Shown: piece after piece, positions 1-8,596 of the stretch
How the letters are laid out: each line of letters starts with the position of its first letter
Position numbering within the stretch: the first letter of the stretch is position 1
DNA from: Lactifluus volemus
Taxonomy: Eukaryota; Basidiomycota; Agaricomycetes; Russulales; Russulaceae
Reading direction: 5' to 3'
Assembly (NCBI GenBank): GCA_022376515.1
Contig: WTXI01000529.1
Coordinates: forward strand, 1 to 18,737
DNA length: 18,737 nucleotides
The notes under the pieces: generated by a model
Seen by the model: only the letters and a program-made list of their open reading frames with translations
Told to the model about the DNA's origin: nothing
Databases searched by the model: none
Position numbers and translations under genes: made by a program

Positions 1-497
1 TGATAACCAAAATCGAACCGGACTCGTTATTACTCAAACCCACTTCTCTCGTGGTGGATGTGCATACCATCATGTTGCTCGTCACAAGCTCCTGCCCTTG
101 AAGCACGATCCTAACTTGCCATTATTACTGTGACTGAGGGGAAGAAGAGGATGACGTACATCGCGAGACCAACGGGGAAAACAAAACCTCCGAGGATTTT
201 CACGATTCCAGGGTTGGATGATGTCAGTGAAGGCGAGCCCCCTTGGAGGATCGCCGAAAGGAGACCGCCAAAGGAGAGCATCGCGCCAGCAAGGAACTGG
301 GATCAAGAATCACCATCAAGACGAAATGGAGAGGCGTTGGTCGATGAAAGTAACAAAGCGAGACGACGCACCCCTTTGAAGAAGATCATATCAATCCGCG
401 TGTTGTGCTTGCGCACGGCCGATTGGACCATTGCGACTGCCACCTCTGCGGGTTTGAGTGTGCTGGGAATGTGGATGTAGGGGTAAGGCGGCGACAT
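1..497 (-). CDS. Formate/nitrite transporter, left copy (5' part only, cut by window edge)
   Basis: This is the N-terminal part of an FNT-family channel, a pentameric inner or plasma-membrane protein that passes nitrite, formate or similar small anions. The model has exon 1 at 497-372 (42 aa, containing LKPAEVAVAMVQSAVRKHNT), exon 2 at 296-160 (FLAGAMLSFGGLL, then QGGSPSLTSSNPGIVKIL) and exon 3 at 110-68 (IVLQGQELVTSNMM). Introns are 371-297 and 159-111, and a third begins at 67 and runs to the window start. The exon lengths 126, 137 and 43 nt equal those of the right copy, and the donors and acceptors are canonical, so nothing visible argues against function. The GQEL motif and the SNMM end of TM2 are family hallmarks. 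The rest of the gene lies outside the window. Family call is firm; substrate is unknown. Confidence 0.87.
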
Positions 498-1214
498 TAT
501 TGACTGGCTGTCTAGGTAAAAAGACAGACGGAGGAGTCCAAAGAACGAGAGTCCCTTATAAAACGAAGAACCGAGCCTTTCTACGTAAAGTGATAATCTC
601 CGTATCGGAAACCAACCGGAAACAAGGTGAAGGTGATCGGGCGATAAATAGATATATATACGAATACCGTGTCGTGTAACTTGGGACTCGTGTACTGTGA
701 TGGAGTATCAAGTATTCCGAGATAGTTCCGGCGTCGATCCAGGACAGTTCGTGTTGTCCTCGTGTAGCACTGTCACTTTGAACGCAAGGTATGTAGCCCC
801 AGTAGGGTAGCTTAGCCCGGTCCCGAGGATCATTACCCGAGCGGCGTGCGACAGCTCATCAGCATCAGCTGAGCATCAAGCCGCTTTAAGTGTTTTTAGG
901 CGCTCGTTAGCGAGAATATGCAGTAAGTTAGGCTGTTTCGCACCCATCCGAATGGAGATTCGGGTATACAGTACAGTAGAAGCCAGGTCGAAGTACTCGG
1001 TCACGTGACGGAAAGCGAGGACTGTTTGCAGCTGACCATATTTGACATTGTTTGTTTGTACGTCTTCGACGAAGACCATCACTTGCATTCTGTTCCATCT
1101 AACAAACATGCGGTCCTGGTAACTACGAGATTGTGGAGGCAAGAGCGAGGCGTGCATATGCTTAGCAAGATGCTGGGCGTTTCGTGTGGGCACGGTACAG
1201 TTGGTGAGTTACCT
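498..1214. other. FNT left-copy upstream region, no gene seen
   Basis: This is the 5' flank of the left FNT gene (minus strand) and is still recognisably related to 4440-5050. A TA-rich stretch (gatatatata at 651-660) with a GATAA core at 643-647 lies about 150 bases upstream of the FNT start and may belong to its promoter. Short open frames here have no recognisable domain and are not conserved between the two copies. Confidence 0.5.
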
Positions 1215-1467
1215 GTGTCCTAGTTGCGCCTGGGTCTGACGCAGGCGTGTTCTTCTGTATAAGGAGCAGGACGTGATGACATGTTCGACTGTTTGAAGGG
1301 GGAGCGGGTAGCTGGTGTTGGGCGGGTCGGAACCTCGCAGAGTAGGCATCGATGAACGCGTGTCCGATGACCAGGTGAACGAATGTAGAGAAGATCGCGC
1401 GATCGCAGTTCTTGATGACTTGGATGACGGGAGGGATGTTTCCCTGTGGATAGCGAGGGGGCCGCAT
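1215..1467 (-). pseudogene. Frameshifted retroelement remnant (RNase H / RT C-terminal region)
   Basis: On the minus strand one frame reads GHAFIDAYSARFRP, preceded by STFVHLVI. This resembles the STLVQLLTGHAF..YYARF segment that follows the RNase H domain in non-LTR retroelement proteins of mushrooms. Shortly after, in another frame, comes LQTVEHVITSCSLYRRTRLR, resembling the usual LQTREHIL..CPLY continuation with its Cys/His cluster. The two halves are in the right order but need a frameshift, and no full-length ORF remains. The corresponding region of the right duplicate does not show the same segment. Family call is moderate, from pattern recognition only. Confidence 0.45.
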
Positions 1468-1939
1468 TGACGGTGTTGGGTTAAAATCGCGATGGTAGAG
1501 AGGCAGCCTGAGAATTCGACTGGTGTCGGCGGGGCTCGGGCAAAACCTACTAGCTCGTGTGCTTGTGGAGCCCAGAATACGGTAATTCGGAGGTTTCTGT
1601 GGAATGCGAGAAGGTTATCAGTGGTTTGCCTGAATGCAAATCCATCATCAAGTCCACGGTTTGACCCCTGCCCACAGCGCTGCCACGCCGTCCTGCCGTA
1701 CGTTCATTGATCAGGTTGGGACTCATTGTATACCAATAATGGCAAAATGACCACCGCCTTGTCGTTTCAGCACTTGTCAGCCGTACTGTATGGGAATTCG
1801 CACCCGAGCCACAGAGTATGTACAATATCAACCTTCCATGCTTCAACTATAATTTATCGTTCCTGAGAAGGATACAAGCGTTTAAAGTGACACCATCATA
1901 TTAAAATGCGCGCTTTATGCTGGTAGGGTATCTACAATA
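1468..1939. other. Spacer between retroelement remnant and MFS remnant, no gene seen
   Basis: The right part (about 1850-1940, with gaaggatacaagcgtttaaa) matches 5585-5690, the sequence just downstream of the intact MFS stop codon. The left part has no recognisable feature. Confidence 0.45.
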
Positions 1940-2310
1940 ACCTCAAGAAGGTGACTTGGTATGCAGCTCAGTCCGCGGCTGGGAATGGATGGCTCCCCAT
2001 CGTCATCTATGAAGATCGCAATAGCTGCAGTTCACTTATTTCAACGCTGGCACTAAGGCGGATACAATGGGAGCCCGAACGGGGAGTGCTCGAGTAAGTA
2101 TCTGACCTAAGTAATGGCTTAAAATCTGTAGATTGGGTACCAAGGGACACAGGCATACTGTATTGGCATGCTGGTAAGTACCAATGAACTAGGGGCGTAC
2201 GACAGCGCCAACCACTGCGGTCATGTCAGAGACAGATCCTTCTGTAGCGCTTTTTGTGGCCTCACGCCTTCCTTCCGTGCGACGGGGCCAAAGGGCCACC
2301 AAAAGTGCAT
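1940..2310 (-). pseudogene. Decayed MFS transporter (left duplicate)
   Basis: This is a remnant of the gene intact at 5702-8041. About 1940-2012 matches the 3' end of its last exon, including the acidic C-terminal tail region (catcgtcatctatgaagatc). The match then jumps to the exon 7 region near 6410, so most of exons 8 and 9 is missing (about 600 bases). Another stretch of about 50 bases is missing near 2150, corresponding to about 6550-6600. The match ends inside the exon 6 equivalent near 2310, so the N-terminal half is absent. No frame is open across it and the splice sites are not preserved, so it cannot make a transporter. Confidence 0.8.
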
Positions 2311-2779
2311 GATCCGGGCTTAAAAAAGAGCTCGCGAGGATGTGCAGAGACTTGAAATGCAGAACTACTAAGTCCACATTCCGACTCAGCCTCCCTCGTG
2401 GTGTTCAAGGAACGTGACCACCTGAAGAGATAGTACACGTGGACCTTCTCGGTTCGTCCAAGTCTTGGAAGCCTGTCAATGTGTTGTAAGGCACTCCTTC
2501 CTGAGTAAACTTCAGTCAAGTGGTCGCGGTGAGCCACTTGACGTCAGGGTCTAGCATGATGTCATCCCGTAGGTCATAAAAAAAAATTACAGTGTACTAG
2601 TGATCCAGCGGTACCGTCATCCCAGCGGATGTTTCTCATGAGCGCATGGATAGCAGTGTAAGAACTACTTGATCATAGGAGAAGAAGACAACATAGGGAG
2701 GGTGTAGTAGGGCAGCGGAGAATAATACAACCAGGTTACGACAAAAAAAAAGAAATTTACGTCTTTCCCTACCGACCAA
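2311..2779. other. Junction between the two duplicates, downstream of right FNT, no gene seen
   Basis: The stretch holds no recognisable gene. It includes a perfect 9-bp inverted repeat (gtcaagtgg at 2515-2523, ccacttgac at 2534-2542, 10-base spacer) and A-runs near 2578-2586 and 2742-2751. The latter lies just downstream of the FNT stop on the minus strand and may be in its 3' UTR. A 91-codon minus-strand open frame (2262-2537) overlaps the pseudogene and has no family signature. Confidence 0.4.
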
Positions 2780-4439
2780 TCAGGCTCGCTTCACGTAGTT
2801 GTCTGCATTGGGTGAGGTCGAACCATCCCCCTCCTCAGCTTGCACAACTTGAATATCGTCAGCTTGGAAATCCCAGAGATAGAAGTATACCGCGGGAAGC
2901 GCAACAAGCAGCGCGCCCACGACATTCCCAAGGTAAGCTGCGATGAAAGATCTGCAGAGAGAGAGCGCAGGCAGTTAGATTGGGTGCAAAGACAAGACGA
3001 GCAGTGTGGAACTGACTTCCGAATGTATTCGGCAGTGGTCAACTACAATGGAGAGAACAGTCAGGTGCACGAGGATGGTAGTGTGATGATCACACACTTT
3101 TGCATGGAACAAAATCCCGAGAGGAATGAAAAACATATTCGCGACAACTGCATTTGTTTATTACATGGGTGGCTGTAGTTCGGCAAATCAGCACTTGATG
3201 GGAGGCCCACTTACCATGATCGAATCCGCAAGCTACAAATATCTATGGATGGAGCAGATAGGATGAGACAATGTTCGAAGCAAAGGTAGGGAGACGTGCC
3301 CAGATTGGTATCCATAAGGCATAAATCTAACATTGCAGAACTCAGAGAACGCTACGCCGTTGGGTCAAATTACTTACCTTCGACACAGTGTCTCGTGCTC
3401 CTTCTGCTTGCTAATAAGGAGGGGACATCGCTACGGGTACTACTAGGGGGCCGAAGGGGACGCGACTTACCCACACAGCGACACAGACAAGCCAGTTACA
3501 GCCGATACCGCGTAGAAAGATTTGATACCACGCCGGAGTAACCGCTTTCTTACTAAAAACAGAGTTGCGCCTCAATACAGTCAGCGAATCGAGGTGTTGC
3601 GACGACTCACATAGCGAAGGAAACTACGAAGTCACTATACGGGGATGTAGAAATGATCCCAGTGTCTGATAAATGTACAATACAGGTTCATTTGTCAGCA
3701 ACCAGGTGGTAACCGATTTGTGGTGGCTAAATGATTGACGATGTGCCCACATTTGACAAGGATTGCTGCGAAGAAAAGGCTGCCCGTCAGGTTGCCAAAC
3801 GTAACTAGAGCGTTTTATTAGTAGGGTCAACTCGTAGGTCGTACTCAATGGCCAGGGAAGCGACTTACCAACGAGCCAGTTTAGTGGGAGACTCCACCAT
3901 GGAACTGCTCGTTTCAGAACACCGATCGGGAAAACCTGATGACCAAAATCGAACCGGACTCGTATTTATGACTCAAACCCACTTTTCTCGTAGTGGATGT
4001 GCATACCATCATGTTGCTCGTTACAAGCTCGTGCCCTTGTAGCACGATCCTACCTTGCCCAGTTGGTTACTGTGACCAAGGGGAAGAAGAGGATGACGTA
4101 CATCGCGAGACCCACAGGAAAAACAAAACCCGCGAGGATTTTCACGATTCCAGGGTTGGATGATGTCAGTCCAGGCGAGCCCCCTTGGAGGACCTCAGAA
4201 AGTAGACCGCCAAAGGAGAGCATCGCGCCAGCAAGGAACTACGATCAAGGATCACGATTAAGACAACATGGAAAGGTGTGAGTTAATGAACATTGGGAAG
4301 CGAGACGACGCACCCCTTTGAAGAAGATCATATCAACCCGAGTGTTGTGCTTGCGCACGGCTGCGTGAACCATTGTGACCGCCACCTCTGCGGGTTTGAG
4401 TGTGCTGGGAACGTAGTTGGGCGAGTAGGGTGGCGACAT
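2780..4439 (-). CDS. Formate/nitrite transporter, right copy (complete)
   Basis: Predicted six-helix FNT channel for nitrite, formate or related anions. Splicing by hand gives 13 exons: 4439-4314, 4238-4102, 4049-4007, 3935-3869, 3804-3751, 3665-3611, 3552-3471, 3410-3378, 3326-3300, 3242-3215, 3147-3098, 3042-2999 and 2951-2780. They total 918 nt, in frame, 305 aa, a normal family length. Landmarks are FLAGAMLSFGGLL (43-55), QGHELVTSNMM (about 92-102, where the left copy has GQEL), GNLTGSLFF (about 128-136), CNWLVCVAVW (about 179-188), GFDHVVANMFFIPLGI (about 214-229, His217 equivalent to the central pore His of FocA) and YLGNVVGALLVALPAVYFYLW near the C terminus. Eleven introns are GT-AG; intron 9 (3299-3243) appears to start with GC. 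The donor of intron 12 (2998) is the least certain. Family is firm; substrate is not resolved. Confidence 0.9.
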
Positions 4440-6730
4440 CGTTGCCGTGGCTGAGCGGCGGTGGCTGGCTAGGTGGAAAGACAGACCGTGACGGAGGCTT
4501 CCAAAGAACGATAGATATATTACAAAAAAGCATGGTGCTAAACTCTTTAGGGCCCGTTTGCATAAATTGAAGGTATGGGAAAACAGGGGGAGGGGATAGA
4601 TCACAGGACAGATAAGTATCGTGCACTGTGGCTCTGGGCGTAGCGATCATCATGCCAGTGATACAATACAAGACTAGTAGAAATATCCTTGACAGTTCCA
4701 ACCCCAATCCAGGAAAGTCCCGTGTAGTCCTCGTGGAGCGCCGTCACTCAGAGCGCAATCGAGTACTATTAGTGGTAGCCCAGTACCGTCACTGTATGTC
4801 CTGCATGTTTCTTTACTGTTCCGAGTCCAACACATAATTTCCAGTGTCAGCCTGGTAGTCAAAATTGTGCTCGTAACGAGCGACTAAGCACAGTCCAGTC
4901 CAGAGGATCTTCATCCGAGCGTGGACCCTCTCCGATCCAGCTTATCATGATGGACACGCTAAGTTAAGCGCTTACAAGTAGGCGCTCGTTTGATTGTATT
5001 AGGCCACCCATCTAGGATGCGATTCAGGCACCTGTCCCAGGGACTATCGCTTCCACAAGCCATCCCAGTGATACTTTTGGGCGTAGGAACACGTACTACT
5101 ACAACAGCAGTAGTAAAGAAGTGGTTCGGGTCCGGCTGAGATACGACAAGGGTGCCTTTTCAGCTAAGAAGGCTATCGAACCCCGATCGCGAGCGAAGAA
5201 TTCAAGAACTAGATTTTGATGAGGTGGAGCTTTGTTGTCTCTCTCTCTGCATTTGTATGACGAAGACGGGGTCCCAGGTATTGGAGGAGGCGTGGCGGCA
5301 CAGGAGATGAACCTGAGGTAGAACAACGTGCCATGTTGATTTCGGCCCGGGCTCGGTAAAGTCCATCTTACTTCACGGCCGCGGGCCGCGGCGCTGCCAC
5401 GCGCCATACTACACAAGGCAACTTAGGCAAGCTGATTTATGTGCTAACAATGGCAAAATGCCGTTATCGTACTAGTACACTCACCGACTCGGTATCTATC
5501 ACAGGGGTGAGAATCCCCATACAGTACAGCTAACCAGACAAGGCGGTGATTACAATGGCCACCTTCCATTCCTCAACGATGCAATTTATCATATATTCCT
5601 AAGAAGGATACAAGGGTTTAACGTGATACCGTCCCATAACTGAAATGCGCGCATCATGCGTAGCCTAAATGCCTTAGTAGCGTATCCAACCTCAAGATCC
5701 CTTAAGCTGTTGGTGTGCGGCTCGGTGTACGGCCTCGGGTGGATGGTTCCTCGTCATCATCTATGACGATCGGGGGAACGTCAGCGGCAGTCGCTTGTGC
5801 CACGGCTTCTGCATCTACGGCCCATTCATCGGGCGGTATCTTCACGAGGAAGAGGAAGAAGAGCGAGAGCAACACTGCCGCGATGAGGACGTAGAATATT
5901 GTCTCTGGGAATGTGGCGACGGTCTTGATGTACACAACGCCAAATAGCAACGGGCCTACAATCTGGTTCCTGTGTACCATTCATTTCTCTCTCAACATCC
6001 CACGAGAAAAAATGTGTATAGGAACGTACCCGAGGGCCTGGATCACGCTCATCGCGCCAAACAACTGTCCCGCCTCGGATGGCGCCCCGCCGCGACGTGT
6101 GTGAAGTCCAAGCGAGAGACTGTGTATGGTGGGCGAGTAGCCTGCCGCGAGGGCGCCGAGTGCGGTGGCGGCGGTGAACATGGCTGTATCTTTGGAGATA
6201 GAAACGAACGCAAGGGAAATTGCATGTAGCGCAAGCGAAAACTTCGCAAGGCCGAGGTCGACGGCTGGAGTATGCGCGTGAACGGGATCGCGGGAGGGTG
6301 TTGGCGGTGATGGTGAGGTGCGTGCGTTGAGGGGTTCGTCAGGTGAGGTTGGGAGCTGGACAGGCCTGTTAGGTGCAAGAATGCGTAGAACAGCTGCGCA
6401 GGACACGCAAATCAGCGCTGGCAGTAAGGAGGGTACAATGACTGACTGGGCAGTCCGAACGCCAGGAAGAGTGCTCGTGTAACCCCAATGATGCTGATGT
6501 AGTATCCGACCTGAATAATGACTTAAAAAATCCGTAGATTGGGTACCCAGCATCACACTTACGATCTCTGCGGTCCAGTTGAACTTTCCGGCTGCATATT
6601 GGAACCAGTATGGCATGCTGCCAAGTACCAATGAATCAGGGGCGTACGAGAGTGCCAACCATGTCAGAGACCAGTCCTTCTTTAACGCTTGTTGTGGCGC
6701 CACGCCTTCCTTTCGTGCAACAGGAGCCAA
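3937..6730. repeat. Right copy of the duplicated FNT-MFS unit
   Basis: This is the counterpart of 1-2310. It carries the 5' part of the intact FNT gene, the spacer, and the 3' half of the intact MFS gene. Because both genes are complete here, it serves as the reference for reading deletions in the left copy. Boundaries are approximate; the left edge is limited by the window start, since the left copy continues outside. Confidence 0.85.
4440..5701. promoter_or_regulatory. FNT upstream / MFS downstream spacer, no gene seen
   Basis: The 1.26-kb spacer lies between the FNT start and the MFS stop, both on the minus strand, so its left part should hold the FNT promoter. An AGATAA motif (4610-4615) and GGATAG (about 4594-4599) fit the WGATAR consensus bound by fungal nitrogen-control GATA factors, and AT-rich TATA-like sequence lies near 4513-4520. 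These short motifs occur often by chance. A minus-strand open frame at 5099-5416 is proline-rich at its start and has no convincing family match. A very GC-rich patch (ggccgcgggccgcgg) lies near 5380-5395. Confidence 0.35.
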
Positions 6731-8041
6731 TATTGCAAGGGGGGCAAGAAAGTTAAACCGGTTGTACCAGTGACGTTTGGTTTCCGCACGTCGTCGCGCT
6801 GCATCCATCTGGGCGGGTAGGAGGGACTCTGGGATGACAAACCACAAAAACAAAGCATGGATGAAATGCAAGCCAAGTGCAAGGTAGAATATGATGAATG
6901 GATTGCCAGATAGACGCTCAACAATTCCACCCAAACTTGGCCCAAGAGCCACACCAGTGAAGACGAGCCCGAGGAATCGTGAGAATATTTGCGACCTGCG
7001 ATTTTTATTTCCAGTTGTGTCCAGTGAGCACAAGTGATAATACCGAACCTCGTAGCTGGAGTACTGCAATCTGCGAGGTATGCGTGGAGAGCCGCCATGG
7101 CAGCAGAACTTCCTGCACAGGTATACAATCGGACTTGGAAATAAATTCGTTCAACAGGGGAGAAACCCACCGCCAATAAGACCCTGAAATGCGGAAGCGT
7201 ATATGAGGAGCCAGTAGCCACCAGGAACGCGTTCAGGCGCTACAGCTAGAGACACGAGCACCGCATCTGACAAGAGCACCGCGGTGGTGTTGAGCCTAAG
7301 AAATAGCATGCGGCCGTATCGATCCGAGAACTGAGGTACCCATTAGCGACTACGCGGAAGCGAGAGGAGATGAAAGCACGGACTGAACCCCAGAAGGCCG
7401 CAGTCAAGCAGCTTAGGATGCCCTGTACAGTCGCCATGACTAGTGCGGACTTCGTAAGACAGTGACGAAGAGCCACGGGGCACTGCATAGAGGAGACGAA
7501 CCCGTGAGAAGCTCTGCGACCTTTGCTTGTACAACGGGGTCCGCAGCACAGGGTACAGTTGCAGTCGAACCCAGAGACCATGTATCTGGTTCCGTGCCCC
7601 CATTTTCTGGGTCCCATTGACCAGCGTTGAGATGGTTGCACACGAGATCTGTGTAGAGTTGCAAGCGCGGTGCAATGAGAGCGGAAACGGCAAGCATGCC
7701 GAGTGGACTCAAAACGATAAACCTGACCATGGTCGTGAGGGTGGTTATGCCCGACATGGATGAAGGACTCACCACGTTGTCGAGGGGCGCTGCCACCATG
7801 GACGTGCGGCTCGCTCGCGGCGTTGGGCCTCAAGCGCAGCTTTGTCTATTTCCTCCCCGCCCATATCGTGCGTGATTGGGTCCGGTAATTCGTCGACTGG
7901 GGTGTGGGTATGTGAGTGTACAAACTCGTGAAAGAGTTCCGCTGCCTCATCGTCAATCTGGCCCTCTGGCAAGAGGGTAGTTATGGTGAGATATGGACTC
8001 CGAGTCTGGGTAACACCGGCAGATCGAGGAGAAGAAGACAT
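5702..8041 (-). CDS. MFS transporter (complete)
   Basis: Major facilitator superfamily proton-linked transporter, about 12 helices, of a type expanded in mushrooms; substrate unknown. Nine exons: 8041-7773, 7722-7502, 7439-7384, 7330-7171, 7112-7049, 6995-6563, 6510-6447, 6393-6030 and 5969-5702. They total 1899 nt, in frame, 632 aa. All eight introns (50-62 nt) are GT-AG. An N-terminal cytoplasmic stretch of about 80 aa leads to RPWWQRPS and TM1. CAADPVVQAKVAELLT (about 148-163) precedes TM2, and GSFSDRYGR (181-189) is MFS motif A between TM2 and TM3. A long central loop separates the halves, a second Ser/Pro-rich loop follows RALFLAFGLP, and the tail is acidic (VIDDDEEPSTRGRTPSRTP). The start is the first ATG of the family-like N terminus. 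The left duplicate is a remnant. Confidence 0.92.
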
Positions 8042-8596
8042 TATCTAGTCTAGAGAAGTACACGCAGCATATATGCGTGTACATGAATATTCGTAATGCA
8101 TTCGTGCATAACTTAATGCGTATTACATTATGGTTTTACGGAGGCGCCCCTTTGTGACGAGTGACGAAGCAAGGGTAAATCCCGGCACGAAACTGTCCGC
8201 GCTCCGCCCAATGCTCCGCTCCGCCAATCGTCCGGTGTGTGATAAGTTAGTGCAACCTATTATTACTCATGCAAATCATGGTCAATGGCAAAGCAAAGAG
8301 AAATGGCGCAAACGGCTAAGACTACAGGCAAAGGTTCATGTGGTAATTGTTAAGCTACGATTAAATAGTTGTTCTCAAGTCAGACCTGCAGTTGAAACGA
8401 GCCGGTAATATACAAGTTCATGGGGGTGAGGATTTGATATCGCGCGCATAGAAAAGTAGAGACGGACAAACAATTGTCGGAAATGTCTAGATGCGCACGC
8501 GCATAAAAAAAAAAAGGATGAGAAAAAGGAACATCCGGAGCTTGCAGTTCTTAACTGCTAACAGCAAGACGGGTTGGTGGAGACATCCTTGAGAAA
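8042..8596. promoter_or_regulatory. MFS promoter and Mei2 3' flank
   Basis: No gene is seen. It is bounded by the MFS start and the Mei2 stop, both on the minus strand. A perfect 9-bp inverted repeat (gtacacgca 8058-8066, tgcgtgtac 8074-8082) encloses a TATA-like core (gcatatatgc 8067-8076) only 17 bases from the MFS ATG. Two ccaat boxes (near 8207-8212 and 8223-8227; ATTGG on the MFS strand) and a TGATAAG motif (8240-8246) lie upstream. An A-run at about 8505-8515 is near the Mei2 3' end. Confidence 0.4.
8058..8082. promoter_or_regulatory. Inverted repeat with TATA-like core before the MFS start
   Basis: Arms of 9 bp, spacer of 7, no mismatch. In the RNA it would form a stem close to the start codon; in DNA it could be a dimeric-factor site or the core promoter. 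The symmetry is directly visible; function is inferred. Confidence 0.35.

Larger units (their letters stand above)
1..2310. repeat. Left copy of a duplicated FNT-MFS unit
   Basis: This stretch matches about 3937-6730 in the same orientation. The match covers the FNT 5' exons (position 2 pairs with about 3938, and start codon 497 with 4439), parts of the FNT-MFS spacer, and the MFS 3' half. Identity is high over FNT exons and patchy over the spacer. In the MFS part the left copy lacks about 600 bases after about 2012 and about 50 more near 2150. Homology fades near 2310. The copies are close to tandem because the right FNT gene starts 470 bases beyond the end of the match. Confidence 0.85.

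Noticed and set aside
2262..2537. Minus-strand 91-codon open frame
   Set aside because: It runs across the end of the MFS remnant into unrelated sequence and shows no domain; likely chance.
5099..5416. Minus-strand 105-codon open frame with a proline-rich start
   Set aside because: A faint likeness to the tail of retroelement RNase H proteins is too weak to call, it is not matched in the left duplicate, and it overlaps spacer sequence.
8130..8408. Plus-strand 92-codon open frame in the MFS promoter region
   Set aside because: No family features; composition like the surrounding noncoding DNA.
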